DNA from: Maribacter hydrothermalis
GTDB lineage: Bacteria; Bacteroidota; Bacteroidia; Flavobacteriales; Flavobacteriaceae
DNA: 64,000 nt
Assembly (NCBI RefSeq): GCF_001913155.1
Contig: NZ_CP018760.1
Coordinates: forward strand, 2,542,001 to 2,606,000
Reading direction: 5' to 3'
In this document: one piece after another, positions 9,704-17,215 of the stretch
Layout of the letters: each line of letters opens with the position of its first letter
Numbering within the stretch: the stretch's first letter is position 1
Notes under the pieces: model-generated
The model's input: only the letters and a program-made list of their open reading frames with translations
Told to the model about the DNA's origin: nothing
Database searches by the model: none
Position numbers and translations under genes: made by a program

Positions 9704-10933
9704 ATGATTCTAGAAATGAAGGTCCCTTCACCGGGAGAATCTATCACGGAGGTAGAAATAGCGGAGTGGTTAGTTCAAGACGGGGATTACGTGGAAAAAG
9801 ATCAAGCCATTGCTGAGGTAGATTCCGATAAGGCTACTTTGGAATTGCCTGCTGAAGCAAGTGGAACAATTACGTTAAAAGCCGAAGAAGGTGATGCAGT
9901 AGCAGTAGGTGCTATTGTTTGTTTAATTGACACCAGTGCTTCAAAACCAGATGGTGGTAACAATGCTTCTGCATCGGCCCCTTCAAAAGAAGAAGCTCCA
10001 AAAAAAGAAGTTGAAGCGGAAAAAGCGCCGCAACCTGCTAAAGCTAAAGAAACTTACGCATCGGGTGCGCCATCACCTGCTGCAAAAAAAATATTAGACG
10101 AGAAAGGAATAAATGAAGATGTTGTTTCTGGTTCTGGTCGTGATGGTAGAATTACGAAGGAAGATGCTGTAAATGCTGTTCCTTCTATGGGGACACCTAC
10201 AGGTGGTAATCGCGGTGAAACGCGCTCAAAGTTATCAATGTTGCGCAGAAAAGTTGCAGAAAGATTAGTTTCTGCGAAAAATGAAACAGCAATGTTAACT
10301 ACTTTTAATGAAGTGGATATGAGTGCCATCTTTGCGCTTAGAGATAAGTATAAAGAAGACTTTAAAAATAAGCATGGTGTTGGTCTTGGATTTATGTCCT
10401 TTTTTACAAAAGCCGTAGTTAGAGCTTTAGACATGTATCCTGCTGTTAATTCTATGATTGACGGTAAAGAAATGGTTTCTTATGATTTCTGTGATATTAG
10501 TATTGCGGTATCTGGACCAAAGGGTTTGATGGTGCCTGTTATACGTAACGCTGAAAACTTAACCTTTAGAGGTGTTGAAGCTGAGGTGAAGAGATTGGCA
10601 ATTAGAGCACGTGAGGGCGAAATTACTGTAGATGAAATGACAGGTGGAACCTTTACAATAACTAATGGTGGTGTTTTTGGTTCAATGTTATCTACACCAA
10701 TTATTAATCCTCCGCAAAGTGCAATATTAGGTATGCATAATATTGTTGAGCGTCCAATAGCAAGAGATGGAGCTATAGCAATTGCACCTATAATGTATGT
10801 TGCCGTATCTTATGATCACAGAATCATTGATGGTAAAGAATCTGTAGGTTTCTTAGTTGCTATTAAAGAAGCTTTAGAAAATCCAGAAGAATTGTTGATG
10901 GATAATAACGTAAAGAAAGCATTAGAAATGTAA
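9704..10933 (+). CDS. sucB: 2-oxoglutarate dehydrogenase E2, dihydrolipoyl succinyltransferase
   Basis: The E2 core passes succinyl groups to CoA. The 409 residues show one lipoyl domain (about 1-78) with the lipoylated lysine K43 in DSDKA, an Ala/Pro/Lys/Glu-rich flexible linker (about 80-112), a peripheral subunit-binding domain (about 113-152, SPAAKKIL...[11 protein letters not shown]), and the catalytic domain with the SYDHRIIDG motif near the C terminus. It lies 20 bases after sucA and is followed by a strong bidirectional terminator, so sucA-sucB is a two-gene operon. Confidence 0.97.
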   Translation: MILEMKVPSPGESITEVEIAEWLVQDGDYVEKDQAIAEVDSDKATLELPAEASGTITLKAEEGDAVAVGAIVCLIDTSASKPDGGNNASASAPSKEEAPKKEVEAEKAPQPAKAKETYASGAPSPAAKKILDEKGINEDVVSGSGRDGRITKEDAVNAVPSMGTPTGGNRGETRSKLSMLRRKVAERLVSAKNETAMLTTFNEVDMSAIFALRDKYKEDFKNKHGVGLGFMSFFTKAVVRALDMYPAVNSMIDGKEMVSYDFCDISIAVSGPKGLMVPVIRNAENLTFRGVEAEVKRLAIRAREGEITVDEMTGGTFTITNGGVFGSMLSTPIINPPQSAILGMHNIVERPIARDGAIAIAPIMYVAVSYDHRIIDGKESVGFLVAIKEALENPEELLMDNNVKKALEM

Positions 10934-10957
10934 ATTTTCTAAAGCTATTAATAGATA

Positions 10958-10986
10958 AAAACGTTGAGGTAAACTCAACGTTTTTT
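10958..10986. terminator. Bidirectional terminator between sucB and the aspartic protease gene
   Basis: Stem AACGTTGAG / CTCAACGTT with loop GTAAA, preceded by an A run and followed by TTTTTTC, so it can end transcription from both sides. The stop codon of the minus-strand protease gene lies inside the right arm. Confidence 0.85.
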
Positions 10987-11424
10987 CTTTTTTATATAAA
11001 TATACTTTTTGTTATAGTCTATAATTGCTTTCGATTTTTTTAAAATGTCTGCTCCAATAATTCCGTCAACCGGTTCTGCATCGTGTGCGGTTAGCGCTTC
11101 GTTTACGTGCTTTAAATCAAAAAGTACAATCTCTAGTTTTTTATACTTCCAAGATTTTAATTCAATAGTATTCCTTTTAGAAACTAACGTTTCCATATTG
11201 GTAGCGCCTGCACCTGCAGCTTTAATTGCAGATTCTTCAGAAATCAATTTAAAGTGATCGATACGGTCCATTCCAATACAGGTATTAGAAGCTCCAGTGT
11301 CTATAATAAACCGCCCTTCAACTGAGTTTATCTCAGCATTAATTTCAAAATGGTCTGTTGCGGTTAAAACTAGTGGAATACGTATGTAATTTTTATCCTT
11401 CAAAAATTTTTTGAGGGTTTTCAT
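10975..11424 (-). CDS. Retropepsin-like aspartic protease
   Basis: A 149-residue protein with the aspartyl protease signature FIIDTGASNTCIG, catalytic candidate D42, and the second conserved stretch DGIIGADIL typical of clan AA retropepsin-like domains. It carries only one active-site Asp motif, so it would work as a homodimer. No signal peptide is visible, so it is probably cytosolic. The C terminus is very basic (YIYIKKKKR). It is divergent from tatD across a 37-base gap containing a -7 element for each gene. Substrate unknown. Confidence 0.8.
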   Translation of the reverse strand: MKTLKKFLKDKNYIRIPLVLTATDHFEINAEINSVEGRFIIDTGASNTCIGMDRIDHFKLISEESAIKAAGAGATNMETLVSKRNTIELKSWKYKKLEIVLFDLKHVNEALTAHDAEPVDGIIGADILKKSKAIIDYNKKYIYIKKKKR

Positions 11425-11437
11425 GGCTCGTTTTTGT

Positions 11438-11445
11438 CAAAGATA
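11438..11445 (-). promoter_or_regulatory. -7 promoter element for the aspartic protease gene
   Basis: Minus-strand TATCTTTG, an exact TAnnTTTG match, 13 bases upstream of the start codon, implying a very short leader. Confidence 0.55.
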
Positions 11446-11449
11446 AGTT

Positions 11450-11457
11450 TATTTTTG
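11450..11457 (+). promoter_or_regulatory. -7 promoter element for tatD
   Basis: TATTTTTG, an exact TAnnTTTG match ending only four bases before the tatD ATG. If used, the transcript would start at or next to the start codon (leaderless or nearly so). Confidence 0.45.
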
Positions 11458-11461
11458 TGGT

Positions 11462-12229
11462 ATGATTATAACCGATACACATACACACTTATATAGCGAA
11501 GCTTTTGATGAAGATAGAAAAGAAACCGTACAGAAAGCAATTGATTTAGGGGTTAAGCGGTTTTTTATTCCTGCTATCGATTCTACCTATACAGAACGTA
11601 TGTTGGCTTTAGAGAAAGACTTTCCCGGTCAAATGTTCTTAATGACAGGTTTGCATCCCACGCATGTGAAAGAAAATTTTGAGGAAGAACTGGCGCATGT
11701 AGAAAAAATGTTAGATAACCATACCTATTATGCGATTGGGGAAATAGGAATTGATCTATATTGGGAAAAGAAATACTTTAAACAACAACAAATTGCATTT
11801 AGGAAACAAATACAAATAGCGAAAAAGTACAAGTTGCCAATAGTAATACATTGTCGTGATGCCTTTGATGAGATTTTTGAGATTTTAGAAGAGGAAAAGA
11901 GTGATGATTTATGGGGAATATTTCATTGTTTTACGGGATCTTATGAGCAAGCAAAAAAGGCTATTTCATATAATATGAAATTAGGTATTGGTGGGGTAGT
12001 GACCTTTAAGAACGGGAAAATAGATACCTTTTTAAAAAAAATTGAATTAAAACATATTGTATTGGAAACTGATTCGCCCTATTTAGCTCCTAAACCTTAT
12101 AGAGGTAAAAGAAATGAAAGTGCATATATTGTTAAAGTACTTGAAAAATTAGCAGATATTCATGGTGTTCCCAATGAACAAATAGCTTTGGAAACAACCA
12201 GGAACTCCATAGCGGTTTTTGGTATTTAA
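11462..12229 (+). CDS. tatD: TatD family metal-dependent deoxyribonuclease
   Basis: A 255-residue TIM-barrel hydrolase of the TatD/YcfH/YabD type, cytosolic, linked in the family to DNA degradation and repair and to D-aminoacyl-tRNA hydrolysis. Metal ligands are complete: TDTHTHL at residues 4-10, GEIGIDLYW, IVIHCRDA, FHCFTGS and ETDSPYLAPKPYRGKRNE. The start cannot be moved downstream without losing the first His-x-His motif. The downstream asparaginase follows immediately and probably shares the transcript. Confidence 0.93.
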   Translation: MIITDTHTHLYSEAFDEDRKETVQKAIDLGVKRFFIPAIDSTYTERMLALEKDFPGQMFLMTGLHPTHVKENFEEELAHVEKMLDNHTYYAIGEIGIDLYWEKKYFKQQQIAFRKQIQIAKKYKLPIVIHCRDAFDEIFEILEEEKSDDLWGIFHCFTGSYEQAKKAISYNMKLGIGGVVTFKNGKIDTFLKKIELKHIVLETDSPYLAPKPYRGKRNESAYIVKVLEKLADIHGVPNEQIALETTRNSIAVFGI

Positions 12230-12251
12230 TCATCATTATAAAATTTTGGAT

Positions 12252-13283
12252 TTGACGGGAGAGAAAAGAAATATTTTATTGATATATACAGGCGGTACCA
12301 TTGGTATGATGAAGGATTATACCTCTGGGTCTCTAAAAGCTTTTGATTTTTCTCAGCTATTAAAAAATATTCCTGAGTTAAATCAGTTGGACTGTACTAT
12401 ATCTAGTTACTCTTTTGACCAACCTATAGATTCATCTAATATGAACCCTACGCATTGGGTTGCAATTTCAGATATAATTGCTGAAAAATATGATGAATAT
12501 GATGGTTTTGTGGTATTACACGGTAGTGATACAATGAGCTATACGGCATCAGCATTAAGTTTTTTACTTGAAAATTTATCAAAACCTGTGATTTTAACCG
12601 GATCTCAATTGCCCATAGGTGATTTACGAACCGATGCAAAAGAGAATTTAATAACCGCTATTCAAATTGCGGCATTGGAAAAAAATGGGAAGGCTATAAT
12701 ACAAGAGGTAGGACTTTATTTTGAATATAAATTATATAGAGGGAATAGAACAACTAAAATAAATGCCGAACACTTTAAAGCATTCGCGTCATTAAATTAC
12801 CCTCATCTCATTGAATCTGGAGTTCATTTATCAATATTTAATGAATATTTATTGTCTCAAAAAAGAAATATAAAATTAAAACCGCATCGAAATATGGATA
12901 ATAATGTTGCTATTTTAAAAATATTTCCAGGAATTAACAAGAATATTATTGATGCTATATTGGGAGCCGAAAATTTAAAAGCGCTTGTTTTAGAAACATA
13001 TGGATCAGGTAATGCGCCAATGGAAATTTGGTTTTTAGAAAGATTAAAAAGTGCCATAAAAAATGGTATCCATATTATTAACGTTACTCAATGTTCTGGA
13101 GGTTCTGTTATGATGGGGCATTATGAAACAAGTTCTAAGCTTAAAAAAATGCAAGTTATTAACGGTAAGGATATTACAACAGAATCGGCAATTACAAAGG
13201 CCATGTATCTATTGGGCAGTGATGTCTCGCATGACCTTTTTAAAACAGTTTTTGAAACTTCTTTACGTGGCGAAATGCTTTAA
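12252..13283 (+). CDS. ansA: Type I L-asparaginase
   Basis: Hydrolyses L-asparagine to aspartate and ammonia. The nucleophile motif IYTGGTIGM is at the N terminus, the second catalytic triad region appears as VLHGSDTMSYTASAL, and the C-terminal domain has the ETYGSGNAP motif. There is no signal peptide, consistent with the cytosolic type I enzyme. No ATG precedes the first motif: candidates are TTG at 12219 (overlapping the end of tatD by 11 bases), 12246 and 12252. I chose 12252 because it gives the short lead normal for the family (about 343 residues); the 12219 start would give 354. Confidence 0.9.
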   Translation: MTGEKRNILLIYTGGTIGMMKDYTSGSLKAFDFSQLLKNIPELNQLDCTISSYSFDQPIDSSNMNPTHWVAISDIIAEKYDEYDGFVVLHGSDTMSYTASALSFLLENLSKPVILTGSQLPIGDLRTDAKENLITAIQIAALEKNGKAIIQEVGLYFEYKLYRGNRTTKINAEHFKAFASLNYPHLIESGVHLSIFNEYLLSQKRNIKLKPHRNMDNNVAILKIFPGINKNIIDAILGAENLKALVLETYGSGNAPMEIWFLERLKSAIKNGIHIINVTQCSGGSVMMGHYETSSKLKKMQVINGKDITTESAITKAMYLLGSDVSHDLFKTVFETSLRGEML

Positions 13284-13355
13284 AATAAAGAGTACTTTAA
13301 TTTCTTAAACTAGATTTTTTTTTGTTATTTGCCCCACCTTATTAAAGGTGAATTT

Positions 13356-13443
13356 AGAGAGGTGGCCGAGTGGTCGAAGGCGCACGCCTGGAAAGTGTGT
13401 ATACCCCAAAAGGGTATCGAGGGTTCGAATCCCTTCCTCTCTG
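13356..13443 (+). tRNA. tRNA-Ser(GGA)
   Basis: An 88-base cloverleaf with acceptor stem AGAGAGG / CCTCTCT, D-arm GGCCGAGTGGTCGAAGGC, anticodon stem CACGC / GTGTG with loop CTGGAAA (anticodon GGA, reads UCC/UCU), a long variable arm (ATACCCC...GGGTAT) as expected for serine, and the T-arm GGGTTCGAATCCC. CCA is not encoded. Confidence 0.97.
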
Positions 13444-13444
13444 C

Positions 13445-13465
13445 AAGTAAATTTTACTTTTTTTA
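13445..13465 (+). terminator. Possible short terminator after tRNA-Ser
   Basis: A small inverted repeat AAGTA...TACTT directly after the tRNA is followed by a run of T. The stem is short and AT-rich, so this is tentative. Confidence 0.35.
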
Positions 13466-13479
13466 TATTGTTTTTTTTT

Positions 13480-13487
13480 TATCTTTA
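13480..13487 (+). promoter_or_regulatory. Possible -7 element for the exb operon
   Basis: TATCTTTA differs from TAnnTTTG only in the last base and lies 33 bases before exbB, after a T-rich stretch. Confidence 0.35.
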
Positions 13488-13520
13488 ACCCTATTAACTA
13501 ACTAATTTAAGTTTGAAAAA

Positions 13521-14270
13521 ATGAAAAAATTATTCCCAAGCCTGGCAATTGCTGGGGCATTTGTAGCAGGTACAAATATTGTAAGTGCAAAAGTAGCAAC
13601 AGTGGCCTTGTTAGTACAAGATGGTGCACCTGAAGCAGAAAAAGGATTTACTCAAGTTTTAAAAGAAATGTTTATTACTGGTGGTGCCGGTTTTATGGGT
13701 ATCGTTCTTTTATGTTTGATTCTTGGTTTGGCAGTTGCTATTGAAAGAATTATCTATTTAAATATGGCAAGTACAAATTCTGCTAAATTAAAACAACAAG
13801 TAGAAGATGCATTGGCTTCAGGTGGTGTTGAAGCGGCTAAAGAAGTTTGTAGAAATACAAAAGGACCTGTAGCTTCAATTTACTATCAAGGTTTGGATAG
13901 AGCTGGTGAAAGTGTTGAGTCTGCTGAAAAAGCTGTAGTAGCTTACGGTGGAGTTCAAATGGGTCAATTAGAGAAAAATGTTTCTTGGTTGTCCTTATTT
14001 ATCGCTATTGCACCAATGCTTGGTTTCATGGGTACGGTAATTGGTATGATTCAGGCCTTCCAGAAAATTGCAGCTGTGGGTAACTTAAGTGCATCTCTTA
14101 TTGCAGGTGATATTCAGGTTGCATTATTAACAACTGTATTTGGTCTTATTACGGCTATTATACTACAAATTTTCTATAACTACATTATCGCTAAAATTGA
14201 TAGCATTGTTAATGATATGGAAGATTCTTCTATCACTTTAATTGACATGTTGGTAGATCACAAAAAATAA
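13521..14270 (+). CDS. exbB: MotA/TolQ/ExbB family proton channel
   Basis: Inner-membrane proton channel subunit that, with ExbD, energises TonB or a related envelope machine. The 249-residue protein has an N-terminal signal-like segment (about 1-24) and a short periplasmic stretch before the first core membrane segment (about 53-77, GFMGIVLLCLILGLAVAIERIIYL). The conserved pair of later segments is present (LFIAIAPMLGFMGTVIGMIQAF and QVALLTTVFGLITAIILQIFYNY). It heads a tightly spaced operon with a small membrane protein and two ExbD paralogues. The layout is like the exbB-exbD-exbD loci of other Bacteroidota. Confidence 0.9.
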   Translation: MKKLFPSLAIAGAFVAGTNIVSAKVATVALLVQDGAPEAEKGFTQVLKEMFITGGAGFMGIVLLCLILGLAVAIERIIYLNMASTNSAKLKQQVEDALASGGVEAAKEVCRNTKGPVASIYYQGLDRAGESVESAEKAVVAYGGVQMGQLEKNVSWLSLFIAIAPMLGFMGTVIGMIQAFQKIAAVGNLSASLIAGDIQVALLTTVFGLITAIILQIFYNYIIAKIDSIVNDMEDSSITLIDMLVDHKK

Positions 14271-14295
14271 GTATCACTTTTAATACCTAAAAATT

Positions 14296-14727
14296 ATGCA
14301 AAAAATTATTAAAATAGCATTAATTGCTATAGGTGTATTAAGTGCTATACTATGGTATTTATTGCCAAGTTCAGATATGCCGGCAGCTGAAGCTGCTCAA
14401 AGCGGACCAATGAATTTCATGTTTATTATAACCTACCTTTTATTAGGTATAGCGGTTGTAGCAAGTTTGATCTTTACCTTGAAAAATTTGTTTTCAAATC
14501 CACAGGGTCTTAAAAAGACTTTATTTGTTATAGGAGGATTTTTATTGGTAGTTGGGGTTTCATATGTTTTAGCTAGTGGAACGGACGTTGATCCGGAATT
14601 TGCGGCTATGACTGATGAAAGCACAGTTAAAAAAATTGGAATGGGATTAAATGTATTTTTTATCCTTACAATTATAGCTGTTGCATCTTTATTGATACCT
14701 GCTGTAAAAAATATGTTTAGTAAATAA
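14296..14727 (+). CDS. Small membrane protein in the exb operon
   Basis: I do not recognise a named family. The 143 residues hold about four hydrophobic segments: roughly 5-23, 36-61 (FMFIITYLLLGIAVVASLIF), 75-94 and 118-138, with an acidic, Asp/Glu-containing loop before the last one (GTDVDPEFAAMTDES). It starts 25 bases after exbB and ends 16 bases before the first exbD, so it is certainly co-transcribed. An accessory or assembly role for the ExbB/ExbD motor is an inference from position only. Confidence 0.8.
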   Translation: MQKIIKIALIAIGVLSAILWYLLPSSDMPAAEAAQSGPMNFMFIITYLLLGIAVVASLIFTLKNLFSNPQGLKKTLFVIGGFLLVVGVSYVLASGTDVDPEFAAMTDESTVKKIGMGLNVFFILTIIAVASLLIPAVKNMFSK

Positions 14728-14743
14728 ATAAAATTAAGAAACT

Positions 14744-15367
14744 ATGGCTAGAAGAGCAGGAGCACCAGAAGTTAGTGCGGGTTCAATGGCAGACATAGCT
14801 TTCCTATTGCTTATCTTTTTCCTAGTAACAACTACTATTGAAACAGATGCAGGTTTGGATCGTATGTTACCGCCAATGGAACCACCTACAGAGGAACCAC
14901 CGGTTATTAAACAAAAGAACATTTTTACGGTAAATATTAACCGTAATGGACAATTGTTAGTAGAAGATGAGATTCTTCCAATTGATAAGTTACGTGAAAA
15001 GGCTATGGCGTTTTTAGATAACGGTGGAGCAGCACAAGGTAGTCCAGATTACTGTAGCTATTGTAAAGGAAAACGAATTGCTGAATCTTCGGATAATCCA
15101 ACAAAAGCAATTATTTCTCTTAAGAATGATCGTGAAACTAAGTATAGTACCTACATTACGGTTCAAAATGAATTGGTAGGCGCTTATAATGATCTTAGAA
15201 ATAGAGAAGCTAAACGATTATTTGGAAAAGATTATGTTGCAATGGAAGCAGAGTATTTAAACCCTGAAACTGATGACTCTGTAAAAGAAGAGTTGAAAGA
15301 AAAGGTGACAAGAATACAAGGTTTGTTTCCACAGAAATTATCTGAAGCTGAAACTTCAAGCGAATAA
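14744..15367 (+). CDS. exbD: ExbD/TolR family biopolymer transport protein, long form
   Basis: Single-pass inner-membrane partner of ExbB. The conserved proton-carrying Asp is D17 in SMADIAFLLLIFFLVTTT. At 207 residues it is clearly longer than the usual 130-150. The extra part lies in the periplasmic domain and includes a CxxC motif (DYCSYCKGKR, near residues 102-111) and a charged stretch near the C terminus. The CxxC could form a disulphide in the periplasm. It is followed after 22 bases by a second ExbD. Confidence 0.88.
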   Translation: MARRAGAPEVSAGSMADIAFLLLIFFLVTTTIETDAGLDRMLPPMEPPTEEPPVIKQKNIFTVNINRNGQLLVEDEILPIDKLREKAMAFLDNGGAAQGSPDYCSYCKGKRIAESSDNPTKAIISLKNDRETKYSTYITVQNELVGAYNDLRNREAKRLFGKDYVAMEAEYLNPETDDSVKEELKEKVTRIQGLFPQKLSEAETSSE

Positions 15368-15389
15368 TAAATAAATAAAAAGTAACACT

Positions 15390-15872
15390 ATGTCAAAATT
15401 TGCAAAGAAAAAAGATGGAGAGGTACCAGCGGTATCAACAGCGTCGCTACCTGACATTGTATTTATGCTTTTGTTTTTCTTTATGACGGTTACCGTTATG
15501 AAGGATAGTTCCTTGAAAGTTGAAAACGTACTTCCAAATGCTAGTGAAGTTAAGAAATTGGAGAAGAAAGATCGTGTAATATATATTTATGTTGGAAAAC
15601 CAACAAGAGAATATGAAAAGACTTTTGGAACCGAACCAAAAATCCAACTAAACGACAAATTTGCTAGTACAACAGAAGTAGGTGATTATATTTTGATGGA
15701 GAGAGCTAAAAAGCCTCAAGAACTTCAAAATGTTTTAACAACAGCTCTCAAAGTTGACAAGAACGCAAGTATGGGATTAATATCCGATATTAAACAAGAG
15801 TTAAGAAAGGTAAACGCTTTAAAGGTAAATTATACTACCTATGAAGGGGATGCTTTTAATAATCTACAATAG
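15390..15872 (+). CDS. exbD: ExbD/TolR family biopolymer transport protein, second copy
   Basis: A 160-residue ExbD paralogue with a basic cytoplasmic start (MSKFAKKKDG), the conserved Asp D22 in SLPDIVFMLLFFFMTVTVMK, and a periplasmic domain. It differs strongly from the preceding ExbD (no CxxC insertion). Two unlike ExbD proteins next to one ExbB suggest a hetero-oligomeric motor, which is a recurring arrangement in Bacteroidota. The transcript is closed by a hairpin after this gene. Confidence 0.88.
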   Translation: MSKFAKKKDGEVPAVSTASLPDIVFMLLFFFMTVTVMKDSSLKVENVLPNASEVKKLEKKDRVIYIYVGKPTREYEKTFGTEPKIQLNDKFASTTEVGDYILMERAKKPQELQNVLTTALKVDKNASMGLISDIKQELRKVNALKVNYTTYEGDAFNNLQ

Positions 15873-15898
15873 TTAGTTAGTAGTATACAATTTTTCAA

Positions 15899-15932
15899 AA
15901 CGCTTCAAATTTATTTGGAGCGTTTTTTATTT
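15899..15932 (+). terminator. Terminator of the exb operon
   Basis: Stem AACGCTTCAAA / TTTGGAGCGTT (one G-T pair) with loop TTTA, followed by TTTTATTT. Confidence 0.8.
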
Positions 15933-15946
15933 CATTAACTTTACTT

Positions 15947-16615
15947 ATGCGTTATGTAATTTTATTCTTTTTTATTGGATTTTTATCCTTTGGACAAACT
16001 TTTAATGACGGATCAAATGATGAACGTTATTTTGAAGATCAGTTTTATTTAGGGTTGTCCTATAATTTTTTATTGAATCATCCTGAAGGTTCTAATCAAC
16101 GTAATTTGTCGTACGGTCTAAGTGCTGGATTGATTAAAGATATTCCCATAAACCCAAGAGGGACATACGCTATTGGAATAGGGGCGGGGATTGCTTTAAA
16201 TAGTTATTACTCCAATTTGGTGGCAAATTTATCTGGAGATGCAATTGTTTATAGTATTGAGGATAATATAACAAGAAGTAAACTAGAAACACACCTAATA
16301 GAATTTCCTGTAGAATTAAGATGGCGTAATTCAACTATTGAAGAATATAAATTCTGGAGAATTTACACAGGTATTAAAGCTGCCTATGTAGCTGGGGCTA
16401 GGTCTAAGTTTGTTTCTGATACTGCAAGTGATGGATTTTACAATACCGACTTGTCTAAATTTCAATATGGACTAACATTAAGCTTTGGGTATAATACTTT
16501 TAATCTACATGCGTATTATGCACTTACCAATCTTTTTGATGGTAAGGCCTCAGTCAACAATGAAATTTTACAGTATAAACCACTTCGTATTGGTCTTATC
16601 TTTTATATTTTATAG
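15947..16615 (+). CDS. PorT-like outer-membrane beta-barrel protein
   Basis: A 222-residue protein with a signal peptide (MRYVILFFFIGFLSFGQ) and many short amphipathic strands ending with an aromatic-rich stretch (RIGLIFYIL), as in the outer-membrane barrel/PorT family. It follows the exb operon terminator but could still receive read-through. The neighbourhood of ExbB/ExbD agrees with an envelope role; whether it takes part in type IX secretion like PorT itself cannot be decided from sequence. It overlaps the end of the convergent membrane-protein gene by six bases. Confidence 0.75.
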   Translation: MRYVILFFFIGFLSFGQTFNDGSNDERYFEDQFYLGLSYNFLLNHPEGSNQRNLSYGLSAGLIKDIPINPRGTYAIGIGAGIALNSYYSNLVANLSGDAIVYSIEDNITRSKLETHLIEFPVELRWRNSTIEEYKFWRIYTGIKAAYVAGARSKFVSDTASDGFYNTDLSKFQYGLTLSFGYNTFNLHAYYALTNLFDGKASVNNEILQYKPLRIGLIFYIL

Positions 16616-17215
16616 CCAGAATTTTACTGTAAATAGTTGTGACAGAATACCAATAAATAGTCCTATGACGATTTCAATTCTAGTATGCGCTTGCAGATAA
16701 AGTCGAGCTGTAAATGTAGCACCAGTAAAAAAAATCAATACGCTTATTGCTATTATTAGATTTATTTCGAAATGAATGCTAAGGTTTATGAGATACATTA
16801 ACAGGCTGCCTACTCCGATAGCATGTAAGCTTGTTTTAAAATTGAAAAACAATAAAAGTATGCAAGCAAATGTAGCCCCTAAAAGCCCTGTAAAGTAAAA
16901 ATATAATTCGCTAACGTAATTATTAGGTATAACCTTATAAAGAATTAGTAAAATAATTGCCGCTTGAATATACAAGGGGTATTTACGCTCTGTCACTGTT
17001 TCTAAAACGACTGAGTTTACTAATCCTAAGTTCTTGAGTATAAAAAAAGTCACAATAGGTATAATGACCGTTAATATAAAGATTGGTAGGATACTTGCGC
17101 TCTGTACATCTAATGGAGTATATTTTGGCGTAATAAAAAAATACGCAATTGTGCCGCCAATTGGAATAAAAAGTGGGTGTAAAAGATAAGAGATGAAATT
17201 TGAAAAAAGCCTCAT
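16610..17215 (-). CDS. PAP2-like integral membrane protein
   Basis: A 201-residue protein with about six hydrophobic segments and a C-terminal motif RLYLQAHTRIEIVIGLFIG that resembles the last PAP2 phosphatase motif (Arg, His and an acidic residue in place). The first PAP2 motif (KxxxxxxRP) is not obvious; the closest is TERKYP. It may be an inactive or divergent lipid phosphatase. Its start codon overlaps the rpoN stop codon (TAATG), so it is translationally coupled to rpoN. Confidence 0.65.
   Translation of the reverse strand: MRLFSNFISYLLHPLFIPIGGTIAYFFITPKYTPLDVQSASILPIFILTVIIPIVTFFILKNLGLVNSVVLETVTERKYPLYIQAAIILLILYKVIPNNYVSELYFYFTGLLGATFACILLLFFNFKTSLHAIGVGSLLMYLINLSIHFEINLIIAISVLIFFTGATFTARLYLQAHTRIEIVIGLFIGILSQLFTVKFWL

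Noticed and set aside
10054..10434. 126-codon minus-strand open frame inside sucB
   Set aside because: Fully antisense to the catalytic part of a certain gene; composition is that of a shadow frame.
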